DNA from: Przewalskia tangutica
Lineage: Eukaryota; Streptophyta; Magnoliopsida; Solanales; Solanaceae
Length of the DNA: 64,000 nt
Direction: 5' to 3'
NCBI GenBank assembly: GCA_029844215.1
Contig: CM056736.1
Span: 52,947,562-53,011,561 of the forward strand
This document shows, piece by piece, positions 22,350-33,243 of the stretch. Positions within the stretch are counted from its first letter, which is position 1. Every line of letters starts with the position of its first letter. A program made the translations under genes and the position numbers. Below the pieces are notes generated by a model. It made no database searches, had not been told where the DNA came from, and worked only from the letters and a program-made list of their open reading frames with translations.

Positions 22350-23653
22350 TTGGACTCCTCGGCGTATTCGATGTACCGTTATGCCTCACGCAGGCAACCA
22401 GTGGCCCAAAAGGGCAAGGCAACGAGAGGAGGCGCGAGTAGAAACGAGAGGTTACTGTGGCACAGTACGCGATCTTTACCTGAGGTAGTACTTCATACGG
22501 CGAGTTCTGCGACGCCGCCCAAAGAGAGTTTAGCGCGGCGGCGATCTCATCGAGGCCATGATATCCGAGCCTCCGTTCCCACTGCGAGCCGAGGATATGG
22601 ATTACAAAGAGATGGCCCAGTTACTAGTTAGGATCGTGGCTAGGCAGGAGGACAGATGAGAGTCGGAGGTTCCGGTAGTACCGGTGGTGCACCCCAGAGC
22701 CGATAGTTTGAGGCTTCGGGACTTCTTAAGTTGCAGTCCACCAGAGTTCTATGGATCGAGAACTGAGGAAGATCCTCAGGAGTTTATTCGACAGCTACAT
22801 CGGATCATGAGAGTGATTAAGGCCTCAGAGGCCGAATCAGTGGTACTGGGTTCGTATCGGCTGCGGGATATTGCAGTCAACTGGTTTGATTTATGGGAAC
22901 TGTCCCGGGGGGAGCATGCGTTTCCAGCTGGCTGGGACGAGTTCTCGGAGGCATTTCTTAACCACTTTTTGCCTCCACAGATGAGGAGAGCCTGAGTGGA
23001 TAGTTTTATGATGTTGATACAGAATGGGCGGATGGTTCGGGAGTACAACATAGAGTTTGACTCATTAGCTCGGTATGCCCTCACTCTAGTGGCAGACATG
23101 AAGGATAGAGTGCACTGATATGTCATGGGACTTGACGATTATCTAACAGAAGGTTGTACAGGAGTAGCTCTTCAGCCGGGCATGGGCATTGCCCGCATGC
23201 AGGCTTATGCGCAATAGACTGAGGAACGTAGAGGTCGACGAAATGACCAAGATCAGCATAAGAGGGTCAAGACAGTAGGGTCCTTTGGTAAATTTCGAGG
23301 CACGGCCTCGAAGAGATCGAATATGTACCTCGGCATGCAGTGGTCCTCAACAGTTTTTAGGAAGTCCAGGGTATTCAGGAGCAGGTCAGGGCTCCAATGA
23401 TTCAGGTTTTCGGGGGAGTAGGGGTGTTAGTCTGAGGAAGCCACCTCTACCTCGGTGTAGTCGATGTGGTAGAACCCACTATGGGGAGTGTCGTGCAAGT
23501 TTGGGAGATTGTTATACTTGCGGCCGACAGGTCCATTTTGCGAAGGATTATCCGACCAGAGGTAGCGCGGATGTAGAGACTCAGCCTTCAGGATCAGTGG
23601 CTGGTTCATCGCCTTCTCTAGCTATACGCCCTGCAGGGCGGGATTATGATTAG
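22350..23653 (+). pseudogene. T1 gag (capsid and zinc knuckle), disrupted
   Basis: An N-terminal piece (22350-22631) is frameshifted from the capsid domain (22684-22995), which carries 'RDFLSCSPPEFYGSRTEEDP' and 'WDEFSEAFLNHFLPP', the retrotransposon-gag domain that forms the particle. Its frame runs on past stops at 22993 (TGA), 23116 (TGA) and 23215 (TAG). A second frame (23285-23653) holds the zinc knuckle: 'RCSRCGRTHYGECRA' and 'CYTCGRQVHFAKDYP', where the last zinc cysteine is tyrosine. No protease follows. The TGA stops sit where relatives have arginine, which fits C-to-T decay of methylated CGA codons. Not functional as it stands. Confidence 0.85.
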
Positions 23654-23689
23654 AGTGACGAAGGGAAAGTGGAGCAATAGTTACATGTA

Positions 23690-24640
23690 TATCTTTAACC
23701 CTCTAGAGACTAGTACGTGTTGTTATGATGATTATATGTTAAGTATTATGTTCGGATAGCATTGTGTAAATTGTGTTTAAGACACCTGGTTAGAAGGAAA
23801 GGTAGGTTTGGGTGCATGGAGATTGTGAGCCTTAAAATTTTGATAACCGTGGAGACCTTAGATGCAAGGTCGTCTTGAGTAAAAGACTTTACGGGTGATT
23901 TTTGTCGAGGTACATAGTATACGTGGGGTATATTAGTGTGGTAATTCCGTGAGTGGTGTGAAATGAAAGTGGGTAATTAAGCTAAGAAGATCACTAGGTT
24001 TTCGTGACTTGAATAGTGAGATTGTTCCGGACCGGGAACAAGAGTTTGGTACGAAATGGGTCGGGTTGAGTCCAGATTGCGGGTCAACCCGCATCCCGGA
24101 ATGAGGTGGGGTCAGTTTGAGGTGGTCCCGCTAGGTGATAGGGTCACGAGGGTGCTAGGCCCAAGTTTAGGTAATCATCGTACGAGTTCGTGGATGCATT
24201 CGACCAGAATCAGATCATGAAGGCCGGGAATGGCCTTAAAGGAAATTGAAGCTAGTAATGACCAAGTTGGTGGTAGTAACCCCAAGATTTTGAAAGCTGA
24301 AGCGATAACTGAAATGTGGTATGTGTACTAGAAAGAGTTCGGGTATACGAGAAGGGTACTACGAGTGAGAAAAGAAGCGAACATGTGTTAAGAGAATGGG
24401 AGTGAGCATTTTTGTAGTGAAGGTGCGAAGAGAGTATCCTTTAGACCATGAGTGGGAGTTAATAGTGTTGTTATACACTTTAGAGGTGATTCCTCGTTGA
24501 CTTAGATTTAAGTTTTTTTTTCGCGTGTGTTATATTATGGCCATATGTGGCATAATTGGTTTTATAAGTATAGTAGTGAAGACTATACCGGCGCATGTGT
24601 GTTTGGAGACTTAGAAGGAACATTTGGGACGAATGTTTCT
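23690..24640 (+). other. Conserved noncoding block in place of pol (T1)
   Basis: There is no coding potential, yet the stretch aligns with T2 39410-40308 and with T3 49475-50230 (inverse). Best-kept parts are 'gtgatagggtcacgagg' (24139), 'cgtacgagttcgtggat' (24179) and 'tggccatatgtggcat' (24538). T4, which has pol, lacks it. It may hold cis signals of the non-autonomous lineage; the function is unknown. Confidence 0.7.
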
Positions 24641-24653
24641 AAGGGGGGAAGAA
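24641..24653 (+). other. T1 polypurine tract
   Basis: 'aaggggggaagaa' directly before the 3' LTR; it primes plus-strand DNA synthesis. It is preceded by 'catttgggacgaatg', a worn form of the inverted repeat found before the T2 and T3 PPTs. Confidence 0.9.
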
Positions 24654-27191
24654 TGTTACACCCCGTAGTTCCAGGGTATGTATGTGAGGACGTACGTACA
24701 TGAATACGACATTAAGATTGGAAGGGAAGAAAGATTTGATTTTCCGACGAAAATTTTTTCGGAGTTTGTGAAGGAAAAAGGTTCGAAAATGGGAATTGGA
24801 TTCCCAGATTTGGTATTTGGACTTCTTGGAATATTAGAGAATTATAGAATTTTATTTCCGGATTTGGTCACGTGGGGCCCACGGGGAAAATTTTATGGTT
24901 TAGTGGGGCCCACATTGTTTTCGAGATTTTGGCCATTATGGATGTTTTCGGGAGATGAAATATTTTGGACGAGTAGGAGGGCGACATGTGTCACCCCTAT
25001 GTGGCCATGTTGGCCGAAATCTTGTGGAAAAGTGGCCCTTGGCCGAAATGGTTAGCCAAGTGGCAAGCCACTTGTCCCAAGCTTTTGTGTAGACATGTGG
25101 ATGGTGGGACCCACACACACTTGTCCCCCAATCTCACCACACACTTGCTATTTCACCTATAACTTAGGACTTATATAGTGCGGTAGACGCACGTGTGTTA
25201 AAGGAGTTGGATTTCCTTTTTGTGTCCTTGACTTGATTCTAGATGTTAAGTGACTTGATATGAAATGTTAAGAACTTGAATTGTGTTAAAAAGTTGTGAA
25301 ACCTCATTCGTGAGTAATGGGTACTTGGTCTTTAAAAGAATAAAGTTATCTTGATTTCGGAAAAGTGAGTAGTTGACCTTGGTTGGTTTAAAATGTAAAG
25401 TGTTATAACAGCTTTATGGGAATTAGTTATAACGACTTTATGAAAACGAAAGAATGGTTTTATCATTTGATTTAAAACGGTAACTTGATATTTTTAAGAA
25501 GTAATGAGGCTTAAACTATTTTGAGAAGTATATTATTACTTGACCTTTTAAAGGAGAAGTGTTTTGTTTAAAAGGAAGGCATGGTATTGTCTTGATTTGG
25601 TTTTGAAAGCTAAACGACTTGATTTTGAAAGATAAGAGACTTGACTTATAAACGACTTGATTTCGGAAAAGGAGAAGTAACTTGATTTAAAAGTATGAGT
25701 TACTTGTTTTGAAAAGAGTGAGTTACTTGGGTTTTTAAAAGTATACTTGATTTTAAAGGCCTTGTAAAGATTTTCTGAAGGTGTAGTAATTTGGTTTGAA
25801 AATAAAACGTGCTTTGATACTACGAGTATTAGTATCGTGTGGCTTTTACGTAAAAAGAGGTCTTTCTGAAAGAATGAAAGTATGTAGTATTTTGGGGTTA
25901 AAACCCGGATTTTTGGCATAAAATGAAAGTACCTTGAGTGTGAGTAACTTGCCTATGTTTGTTTGTGATAGCCTTGTAGTGCAAGTATTGTATCTTTATG
26001 CTACCGCGTCTCTCGATGGAGGGCCGATCATGTTGTTCTTGGTCATTTTGGACATACTGACTCGATGGATGGTCCATGGGTATGCGGCCATGATGAGGGC
26101 TCGTTCCCTATTGATAGTGTTATTCCATGGACTAGCTCTCCATGAGGTTTACTGATGCAGGGTGGATCTGGTAGCTAGCCTCCGTACTTGTCCTGATCGT
26201 TGCTGATGCAGGCTGGTTCTGGTAGTTGGCTTTCGTAATTGCCCGGTCAGTGTTAGGACGAAGTCTCATGATGCAGGGTGGATCTGGTAGTTGGCTATCG
26301 TACTTGCCGATCGGCGTGATGCGAGTGGATCTGGTAGTAGCTTCGTACTTGCCGATCGGCCGTGATCTGATTATATAGTATTGTTGGTACGGTAGGTTCT
26401 GGTAGCTGGCTTTCGTACTTGCCCCGGTCAGTTGATGATGCAAGGTGGATCTGGTAGCTATGCATTCGTACTTGCCCCGTACGGTTCTTATGACACAGGT
26501 GGGACCTGGTGTCCTTTTGTACTCTTTGGTGTTGTTATATCATAGACTGCCGACAGTGAGGAAGGAATTCCACGGGCATGATTGATATTGTGGGCGTGAG
26601 ACCCATGGTTATATTTGAGTGATGATTTGAGGGAGTGAGTCCCTGACTTGACATGACTGCTTATATATTGTGTATTGTAGTTTGGTCATCATATATGTCT
26701 CCTGTTTTATATAGACTGTTATGATTTCATTATAGTATTTCAGTTTCACATACTTGGTACCTGTTGTACTGACCTCCTTCGGGGGGCTGCGTTCATGCCG
26801 CAGGTAGAGGTACACCAGTTGTTGATCCTCGCTCATAGGATCACAGTTCTGCATTTGGGAAGCTCCGTTTCTCCGGAGGCTTATCTTTTGGTATGATTCC
26901 CTGAGATTGTAGGCCCTTGTACATTCAGGGGTATGGCGGGGCCCTGTCCCGTCGTAGTTGTTATAAAAACTCTTAGAGGTCTGTAGTACTATTGTGAGTT
27001 GGGCTTGTAAAGGATGTAACTGTTCATGTTTATATATATATGCAGAAAGGTGACCGTTTTGGTTAGCCTATTTCTTATTTCATATTGTTTCATGTCTATA
27101 AGTTTTTATTTCCGCTGATTTTCTCTGATGTATTATCACTAGGGTGCCCGGGGTACGGCACCAGTCGCGGGCCTGAGGTCGGGTCGTGACA
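24654..27191 (+). repeat. T1 3' LTR with internal deletion
   Basis: 2538 bp, against about 3.37 kb for the 5' LTR. The match is high up to about 25145 and again from about 25175. Between them the 5' LTR has about 870 bp (roughly 15864-16731), including the TATA box, and this copy has about 27 bp of unmatched filler ('cacctataacttaggac'). Because both LTRs are copied from one template, the deletion happened after insertion. The LTR cannot use its usual promoter. Confidence 0.85.
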
Positions 27192-27196
27192 TCAGT

Positions 27197-28058
27197 TAAA
27201 GGAGAAGTTGGTGGCACAATCTTTCTCTGACCTGAGCTAGTTTGTCGATACGGCTAGCCAAATAGAGCAATACGTCTAAGAGAAGGAGTGTAGAAGAGCC
27301 AACCAAAACCTAGGCTCCCACTTGGTATCCATCATTGAAGCAAATGAGTCCGACTTAGAGTCATCCGATTGCACGGAGACACAATAGTGGCCAAGATTGT
27401 TAGGGGTAAGGTCTACTCTTACCCAGCCTTGAAAGTCGTCAAAGTAAAGGAAACAAGCTCAGTCGATAACAGGGTCAGTTACTTATTTGATATCACAAAG
27501 GCAGATCAGATCTTTGATCATCTGCTCAGAGATAAGCAGATTTGGCTGCTCTAAGGTCACATGATCCTGCTTACCGAGGAACTCAAAGACAAGAATTATT
27601 GAAAGTGGTATAATTCATACAGTCACTCTACTTCTAACTGCATGGTCTTCAAGAAAGCGATCCAAAACGGCATTAGGGAGGGGAGGTTCAAGCTAGCCAA
27701 CAAGGGCATGGGTGAAATGTCTATTGATGTGGTACTAATATATATGGTGTCTTTTGCTAAACCCGAAGAATCTACGGATACCAAAGGGAAACAGCTGATG
27801 AAAAGGGTATGGGTCCCTAAGAAACCTGCCGATGGGGAGAAGGTCACAAGGACTTCTCTATATGATATTTGCAAGAACATGCAGCCGGCTAGGATCAGTT
27901 TTCATGACCGCCCTAGAAATGTGAGAGACTTCGAGCGAGAACTTCAAGAGCAAATCACGAGGTTCAGAAGGGTCTCTATTGACGCCAAGTGTAGGCTTGG
28001 GGGCAAGTACGGATGGAAACCAACTGGAAGCCGAGCATGCCTCGAATAGATGAAGAAC
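27197..28058 (+). pseudogene. Tat gag C-terminal part and following polyprotein region
   Basis: After the T1 insertion the gag frame continues with 'KEKLVAQSFSDLS' and an in-frame TAG. A shifted frame (27369-27554) then reads 'DITKADQIFDHLLRDKQI', and after a TAA 'CMVFKKAIQNGIREGRFKLA' (from 27642). These are the standard segments between gag and protease in plant Tat polyproteins (D-I-T-K-A-D-x-I-F-D-x-L-L, and a zinc-knuckle-like 'KWYNSYSHSTSNCMVF' with C-terminal F-R/K-x-x-I-Q). Several stops. The molecular role of this segment is not well defined. Confidence 0.75.
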
Positions 28059-28495
28059 CACTCCCTAAAACCAAACAGAGGATGGTCAAGTTTAACGTAA
28101 ATGAGAATGTCTCGTCCTTACGTATCATAGCAATAAATGAGGATCCGATGAGACCCCGGAGAATGGTTAAACCAGTCACCAACACTGAGGAAGGGAAGTG
28201 GTCCATCAATCAGACTCCCGGAAAGAAAGAGGCACCACCGAGAGTTGCATCCAGAACCCAAAAAAGAATGATGCAACGTGCCAAGGCCATGCGTAAGATG
28301 CAACAAACATTGCATCTAATTTCTAACACCAATGTAGTTGAAAATCAAGAGATTCTAGAGTCTGCCATAGTTGAGGCTATCAAGCGGGCATTCAGCTCAG
28401 TTGCTTCAGAGGCAATTACACCTAAAGGAGAGATATCGGGTCAACAAAAACTGGATGAACAGTCTTTCGATAACCTGATGGAGGAACCTCGATAA
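28013..28495 (+). pseudogene. Tat polyprotein linker, lysine/glutamate-rich
   Basis: A 160-codon open stretch in a frame shifted from the one before. It has charged text ('KRMMQRAKAMRKMQQ'), no recognised domain and lies between the gag-like region and the protease, where Tat polyproteins have a poorly conserved linker. It is likely just the surviving polyprotein frame and not a gene of its own. Confidence 0.5.
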
Positions 28496-28740
28496 GAGAA
28501 CAAGGCCTCAGATGGACTTCTAACTGATAAAATCCCACAGATCGTGCAGAGGACTCAGTCAGATGATCCCCAGCCTATCTCCATATATCTCCAAGAGATA
28601 TAAGGTATCGACTTCTCTTCAACCAAACTCAATGAGGTAGGAGATTTCATCCTTGATTTATTTAGCCAAGACCTGGTTGAAGAGATATTGGCAGACATTT
28701 AAATGGTCAATCTAATCTCATGTGAATTCTGGGCTAGCCG

Positions 28741-29150
28741 CTCCGCGTTGGATAGACTGGAAGGTGATGTTTGTGTGGAAGACGCAAAATGGGAAATAAT
28801 GGTGATACCCCGGCTAGGGACACTTTAAGCGCCATATTTGGTACGCATACAGAAGATATGATTAAACACCTCAAGCCCCTCTATGTGAAGGCTTACATCA
28901 ATGGCAAAACCATTAGCCGAGTGTTCCTCGCCAATGGGGTTGTGTTGAATGTGATGTCGCTTCTTACTTTGAAGGATCTCAACAAAACAAAGGAGGATCT
29001 TATCCCTACTAACATGAAAATTGCTAGCTTTATAGAAGAGTCCTCTGAAGTATTGGGGATTTTAGTAACAGAAATCACTGTGGGTCCCAAAATGGTCAGG
29101 TCTGCCTTCTTGGTAATAGATGGCAAGCCGTCTTAAATCATTCTACTGGG
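28741..29150 (+). pseudogene. Tat aspartic protease, active-site residue lost
   Basis: The frame reads 'HLKPLYVKAYINGKTISRVF' then 'LANGVVLNVMSLLTLKDL' and, after 'LIPTNMKIASFIEESSEVLG', 'TEITVGPKMVRSAFLVID'. This is the pepsin-like retroviral-type protease that cuts the polyprotein. The D-[TSN]-G catalytic motif reads A-N-G (near 28932), so the catalytic aspartate is gone. The rest of the fold is well kept, which suggests decay by point change after insertion. Confidence 0.75.
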
Positions 29151-29739
29151 CAGGGACTAGATTCACACCAGCGGATGCGTTCTTTCCACAATGCATTAGA
29201 AGCTCATCTTTTGGGAAGAAGACATGATTGAAATCGTCCCAGTGGATGATAACATGTTTCGACCAGGGGTCCAAAATATAGAGGCCATCCTCTACTCATC
29301 ATATGTGGCTCTCATAGCCATAATGTAGCAGTATGAAGAAGGGTCTTGGGAGTCCTGTAATCTTACCTCTCGAGGGGTTGAAATAAAATAATTAGTCAAA
29401 CCACGACTTACCATGAAGGATTTAAATAGTTGAGGAAACCTAAATCATACGTGGCCTATGGCATCGACTGACCGCCTTAAACTCTGAGGCAATGATAGCC
29501 GAGGTGTCACGGATGGGATATCACAATAACGAACCAACTCTGGCAACCGATGAAGTCGAGCCTACAATAGAATTTGAATCGCCCATAAGAAGGGTTATGC
29601 CTAGTTTCAATCCTCAGGGTCCTTTGGCGGATATCAACCTGGGAACCGAAGAAGTCCCTTGGCTAACACATATTAGTGGCTTGCTGAAGGAAGAAGACAA
29701 ACAAGGTCCGACGACCCTTCTACTGTAGTATAAATACTA
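29150..29739 (+). other. Tat region between protease and RT
   Basis: Decayed polyprotein sequence. One 78-codon open piece (29492-29728) shows no domain I recognise. Stops in all frames. Confidence 0.45.
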
Positions 29740-30572
29740 CTTCGCATGAGACTATTATGAGAAGCCCCGGCTGGCACGTACTTTGGTGGAGCATAGACTG
29801 CCAATTAAGGAGGGTTTCAAACTCCACAAACAGCTGCCCAAAAGGTATCACCCTCAACTGATGCCTCAAATCAAAGCTGAGATCGAGTGACTGCTGAAAT
29901 CCATATTTATCAAAATGACTAAATATGTGGAATGGTTGGCAAACATCGTACCGGTCAAGAAGAAGAATGGCAAGGTACGGGTATATATTTATTATAGGAA
30001 CCTAAACTTAGCCACTCCTAACTATAAGTACGTCGTGCCGATATCCGACATACTAGTCGACTCAACAGCCGTTAATGGTGTGTTGACCTTCATGGATAGA
30101 TACTCTGGCTATAATCAAATATCGGTAGCCGAGGACGACAACACAAAACCGCCTTCAGATGTCCAGGAGCATTGGGCATTTACGAGTAGGTAGTTATGCC
30201 ATTTGGTTTGAAGAGTGTTGGTGCCACTTATCAGAGAGCAATGAACACTATCTTTCATGATATGATCGGTAAGACTATGAAGGTTTACATTGAGATGTAG
30301 TAGTAAAGTCTAAGGACTTCAAGGATTATTTAGCCGATCTTGAACAAGTATTAAAAAGAATGAGGATTCATAATCTCAAAATGAATCCCTCCAAATGCAT
30401 GTTCGGAGTATCGACTGACAACTTTCTTGTCTTTTTGGTACACAAGAAAGACATCGAGATAGATCATAACAAAGACAAGATAGTAATGGGATCCGTACCA
30501 CCCAAGACAAAGAAGGAACTACAAAGCTTATTGAGAAAGATCAATTTCTTAAGGAGATTCATATCTAATTAA
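29740..30572 (+). pseudogene. Tat reverse transcriptase, three frames, YxDD box disrupted
   Basis: RT pieces are visible in order. 'HRLPIKEGFKLHKQLPKRYH' is near 29790. 'WLANIVPVKKKNGKVRVYIY' and 'YRNLNLATPNYKYVVPISDI' span 29932-30050. 'FMDRYSGYNQISVAEDD' is near 30090, 'MPFGLKSVGATYQRAMNTIF' is at 30196 in a second frame, and 'MNPSKCMFGVSTDNFLVFLV' is at 30380 in a third. The enzyme copies element RNA into DNA. Around 30286-30305, where the catalytic Y-x-D-D box belongs, the frame is broken and runs into two consecutive TAG codons, so the catalytic core is lost. Confidence 0.85.
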
Positions 30573-31010
30573 GCTGGCAAGATGAAGGTCTTCTCACCTT
30601 TACTTAGACTTAAACAGTTAGAAGAGCTAGTATGGGGTTCGAAACAACAAGAGTCCTTCGATCAAATTAAAAAGGCCTTAACTACTACCCCTGTACTGGT
30701 GCCTCCCATGCCGGATAAGCCGTTGAAAGTGTATGTTTCGGCTGCAGAATTATCTATCGGTTGCTTGCTAGCATAGGAGGCCGATGATGGAACTGAGAGA
30801 GCAGTTTATCATCTTAGCTGACTGCTCAATGATGCGGAAACCATATATACTCCTTTGGAGAAGCTTTTCTTGTCTTTGTTCTATGCTTGCACAAAACTCG
30901 AATACTACCTGATGCCTCACATTGTATACATTGTATGCAAAATTGATATCGTCCGGTACTTATTGAATAGACATGTCTTGTAAGGACGACTAATGAAATG
31001 GGCCATCAAT
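30573..31010 (+). pseudogene. Tat RNase H (Ty3-type)
   Basis: The frame reads 'WGSKQQESFDQIKKALTTTP' and 'PLKVYVSAAELSIGCLLA', then after TAG and TGA stops 'YTPLEKLFLSLFYACTKLEY' and 'VRYLLNRHVL'. This is the RNase H that degrades the RNA template after RT. The usual first catalytic aspartate position reads glutamate or serine ('VSAAE'), a change often seen in this lineage, where the additional RNase H is thought to compensate. Confidence 0.75.
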
Positions 31011-31640
31011 CTCACCGCGTTGTCTCTCGAGTATAAGCCACTCAGGGTCGTCAAAGGACAAACAGTAGCCAATTTTTTGGCTGAACACCCTAGTATGGAC
31101 GTAGAGGATCTATGTGCCCCGCTTTCTGCATGGATGGGAGTTATGCCATGGGTATTAACCTTTGACGGATCTAGAACCCAAAAAAGGGTTGGAGCCGGAG
31201 TCACGATAACCAATCCGAGAGATAAAATGTTGAAGTTCTCCTATCGGCTAGATCCTGAATTGACAAACAACCAAGATGAATATGATGCCCTCATCATGGG
31301 ACTCAAACTTCTAGTTTTCATGAAGGCAATGTGCATCGAGATCTGATGAGACTCTTAGATAGTGATCAAACAGTTGGCTGGGGAATATAATTGCAAGGAC
31401 CCAAATTTATTAGCCCGTTACGAAATGTCTAGCATGTTATTTAGAGGGTTCACATCAATCACATTAAATCATGTTCCCAAAGGCATAAATATTGAGGCTA
31501 ACGACTTAGCACAAGAAGCTTCTGGCTTTAGGAAATCTCTACTCACTTTAGAGTATGACGAAATGCCAACCGAAGTGTTAGTCATTGATCGAATCGACTT
31601 ATGGAGGCAGTTACTGATTGACTATTTAAAAAGATCCCTC
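31011..31640 (+). pseudogene. Tat second, archaeal-like RNase H (aRNH)
   Basis: After 'VVKGQTVANFLAEHP' the frame reads 'WVLTFDGSRTQKRVGAGVTI', then 'LDPELTNNQDEYDALIMGL', a break with two TGA and one TAG near 31344-31358, and 'KQLAGEYNCKDPNLLARY' and 'NHVPKGINIEANDLAQEAS'. The catalytic acidic residues D (FDGS), E (DEYDA), D (in the broken part) and D (ANDLA) are visible. This extra domain after the Ty3-type RNase H identifies the Tat lineage. Confidence 0.85.
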
Positions 31641-32849
31641 TAGTTGCAAGGATCCCAAGGCTAAAAGAAGAGTCGTGAAATACGTGTTTATTGACGACGA
31701 CCTTTAGAAAAGGAGTGTGAATGGAGTACTGCTCAAGTGCATTGACCAAGAAGAGGCCTTGAATGTCATGGGAGAGATCCATGAAGGGATATGTGGATCA
31801 CACAGAGCGGTACCAGCGATGAAGTGGTCGATTTATCGACACGGCTATTATTGGCCTACTATTACAGTTGACTGCTTCCAATATGCAAAAAGATGTGGAG
31901 AATGTCATAAACATGGACCAATCCAATGGGTACCAGCTGAGGTGTTGCACCCATTCATAATGGTCCTTCAGAGGCTATGGACCTCATCGACAAGATTCAC
32001 CCACAATCAGCTAAAGGCCACAATTTTATTATTGTGGCTACCGATTATTTCACTAAATGGGTGGAGGCTCAGTCGATGATGAGGGTTCATCAGACAGATG
32101 TCATTCAATTTATCCAATACCAGATCATATATAGATATGGAATCCCTGGGACGATTACAACTGATCAAGGGACGGTGTTCACTGGTTCTAAAATGAAATC
32201 CTTCACTGAGAAATTTGGGATCAAAATGATCACATCTTTGCCTTATTACGCACAGGCGAATGGGAAAGTCGAGGCAGCTAACAAACTTATTGTCTACATA
32301 ATTAGTAAAAATGTGGAGGATAAACTAAGAATGTGGCATCTCACTCTGAATGAAGTCGTTTGGGCGATTAAGAATTCTAAATCTACAGTTACCGGGGCGA
32401 CACCTAATCGGCTAACCTACGGCCAAGATACAATGTTGTCATTATAAATTAATGTCAAATCCTTACAGGTGGCCAAACAGAACTCTCTAAATTTAGAGGA
32501 GTATCAACATGCCATGTTAATGGAATTGGACTAGCTAGATGAAGATCGGTTGATGGCCCTAGAGAAAATTAAAGTCGGTAAACAGAAAATTACTAAGGCA
32601 TACAACAAACATGTTAAGCCTAAAAGATTTGTCGAAGGGGACTTAGTTTGGAAAATCGTTTTGCCGATTGGAATGAAAGATCGTAAATTCGGCAAATGGT
32701 TACCAAATTGGGAAGGACCTTTCGTAGTAAGACAACGGATCGCCGGCAACGCGTATCGACTGATAAACATGCATGATGAGGAAATGGACAGAAATGTAAA
32801 TGACGAGTATTTTAAAAAGTACCAACCCTTCGATTTAAAACATGCATGA
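31641..32849 (+). pseudogene. Tat integrase, frameshifted, catalytic triad kept
   Basis: The HHCC zinc-binding region is at 31774-31920 ('EIHEGICGSH', 'YYWPTITVDCFQYAKRCGEC'). A frameshift near 31960 leads to the core domain (31977-32447) with D in 'IVATDYFTKWVEAQ', D in 'GTITTDQGTVFTGSK' and E in 'QANGKVEAANKL', a normal D-D-E spacing. After TAA and TAG stops the C-terminal part continues at 32550 with 'HVKPKRFVEGDLVWKIVLP' and 'GKWLPNWEGPFVV'. It would insert element DNA into the genome. No chromodomain follows, as expected for Tat. Confidence 0.85.
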
Positions 32850-33243
32850 ATAAACGACAGCCACCGGCTGCCTGATAGCACAAAATAAGCTAATTCTCTC
32901 TAACGGGAGATGTATGGCTAAATGACAGCCACATACCGGATGCCTGGTCACAAAATACAGGGGAAACCATTTCTCTCACAGGTCTGTGTCATAAGGTTGG
33001 TCGCACGGCTCAGGCAAAGAAATGACATCCTAAGTGGTCAAAGATAATGACTCATCGAACTTGCGGGGGGTTTATTTCAAATTTTCTCAAGAATGCCAAG
33101 AGCAGTGCTGAAGTTAAAGGGTAAGATATAAATTTTCACATCCCAGCAAACCAAGCACAAAAATAGAGGTGTCACACGTACCTGAGCCCGTCGTTACAAC
33201 ATAAATCAAACTCCGACAGTACTACGGCCTCAAAAGGACCCAC
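32850..33243 (+). other. Tat 3' noncoding region, left part
   Basis: Sequence after the integrase stop without coding potential ('acgacagccaccggctgcc' repeated in variant form near 32864 and 32923). It ends at cccac (33239-33243), the target-site duplication of solo LTR Y, and continues at 43978. Confidence 0.6.

Larger units (their letters stand above)
15372..27191 (+). mobile_element. T1: Tekay-type Ty3/gypsy element without pol (family A)
   Basis: Ends are 'tgttacaccccgtag' and 'gtcgtgaca', flanked by a perfect duplication tcagt (15367-15371, 27192-27196). It contains a 5' LTR (15372-18726 plus 22157-22178, split by a solo LTR), PBS, a leader stem-loop, a damaged gag (22350-23653), a ~1-kb noncoding block and a PPT (24641-24653). 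The 3' LTR is 24654-27191. The internal region is only 2.48 kb and has no protease, RT or integrase, so the element is non-autonomous. LTRs are longer than the internal domain. Assignment to the Tekay/Del chromovirus group rests on gag, PBS and LTR style. Confidence 0.88.
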
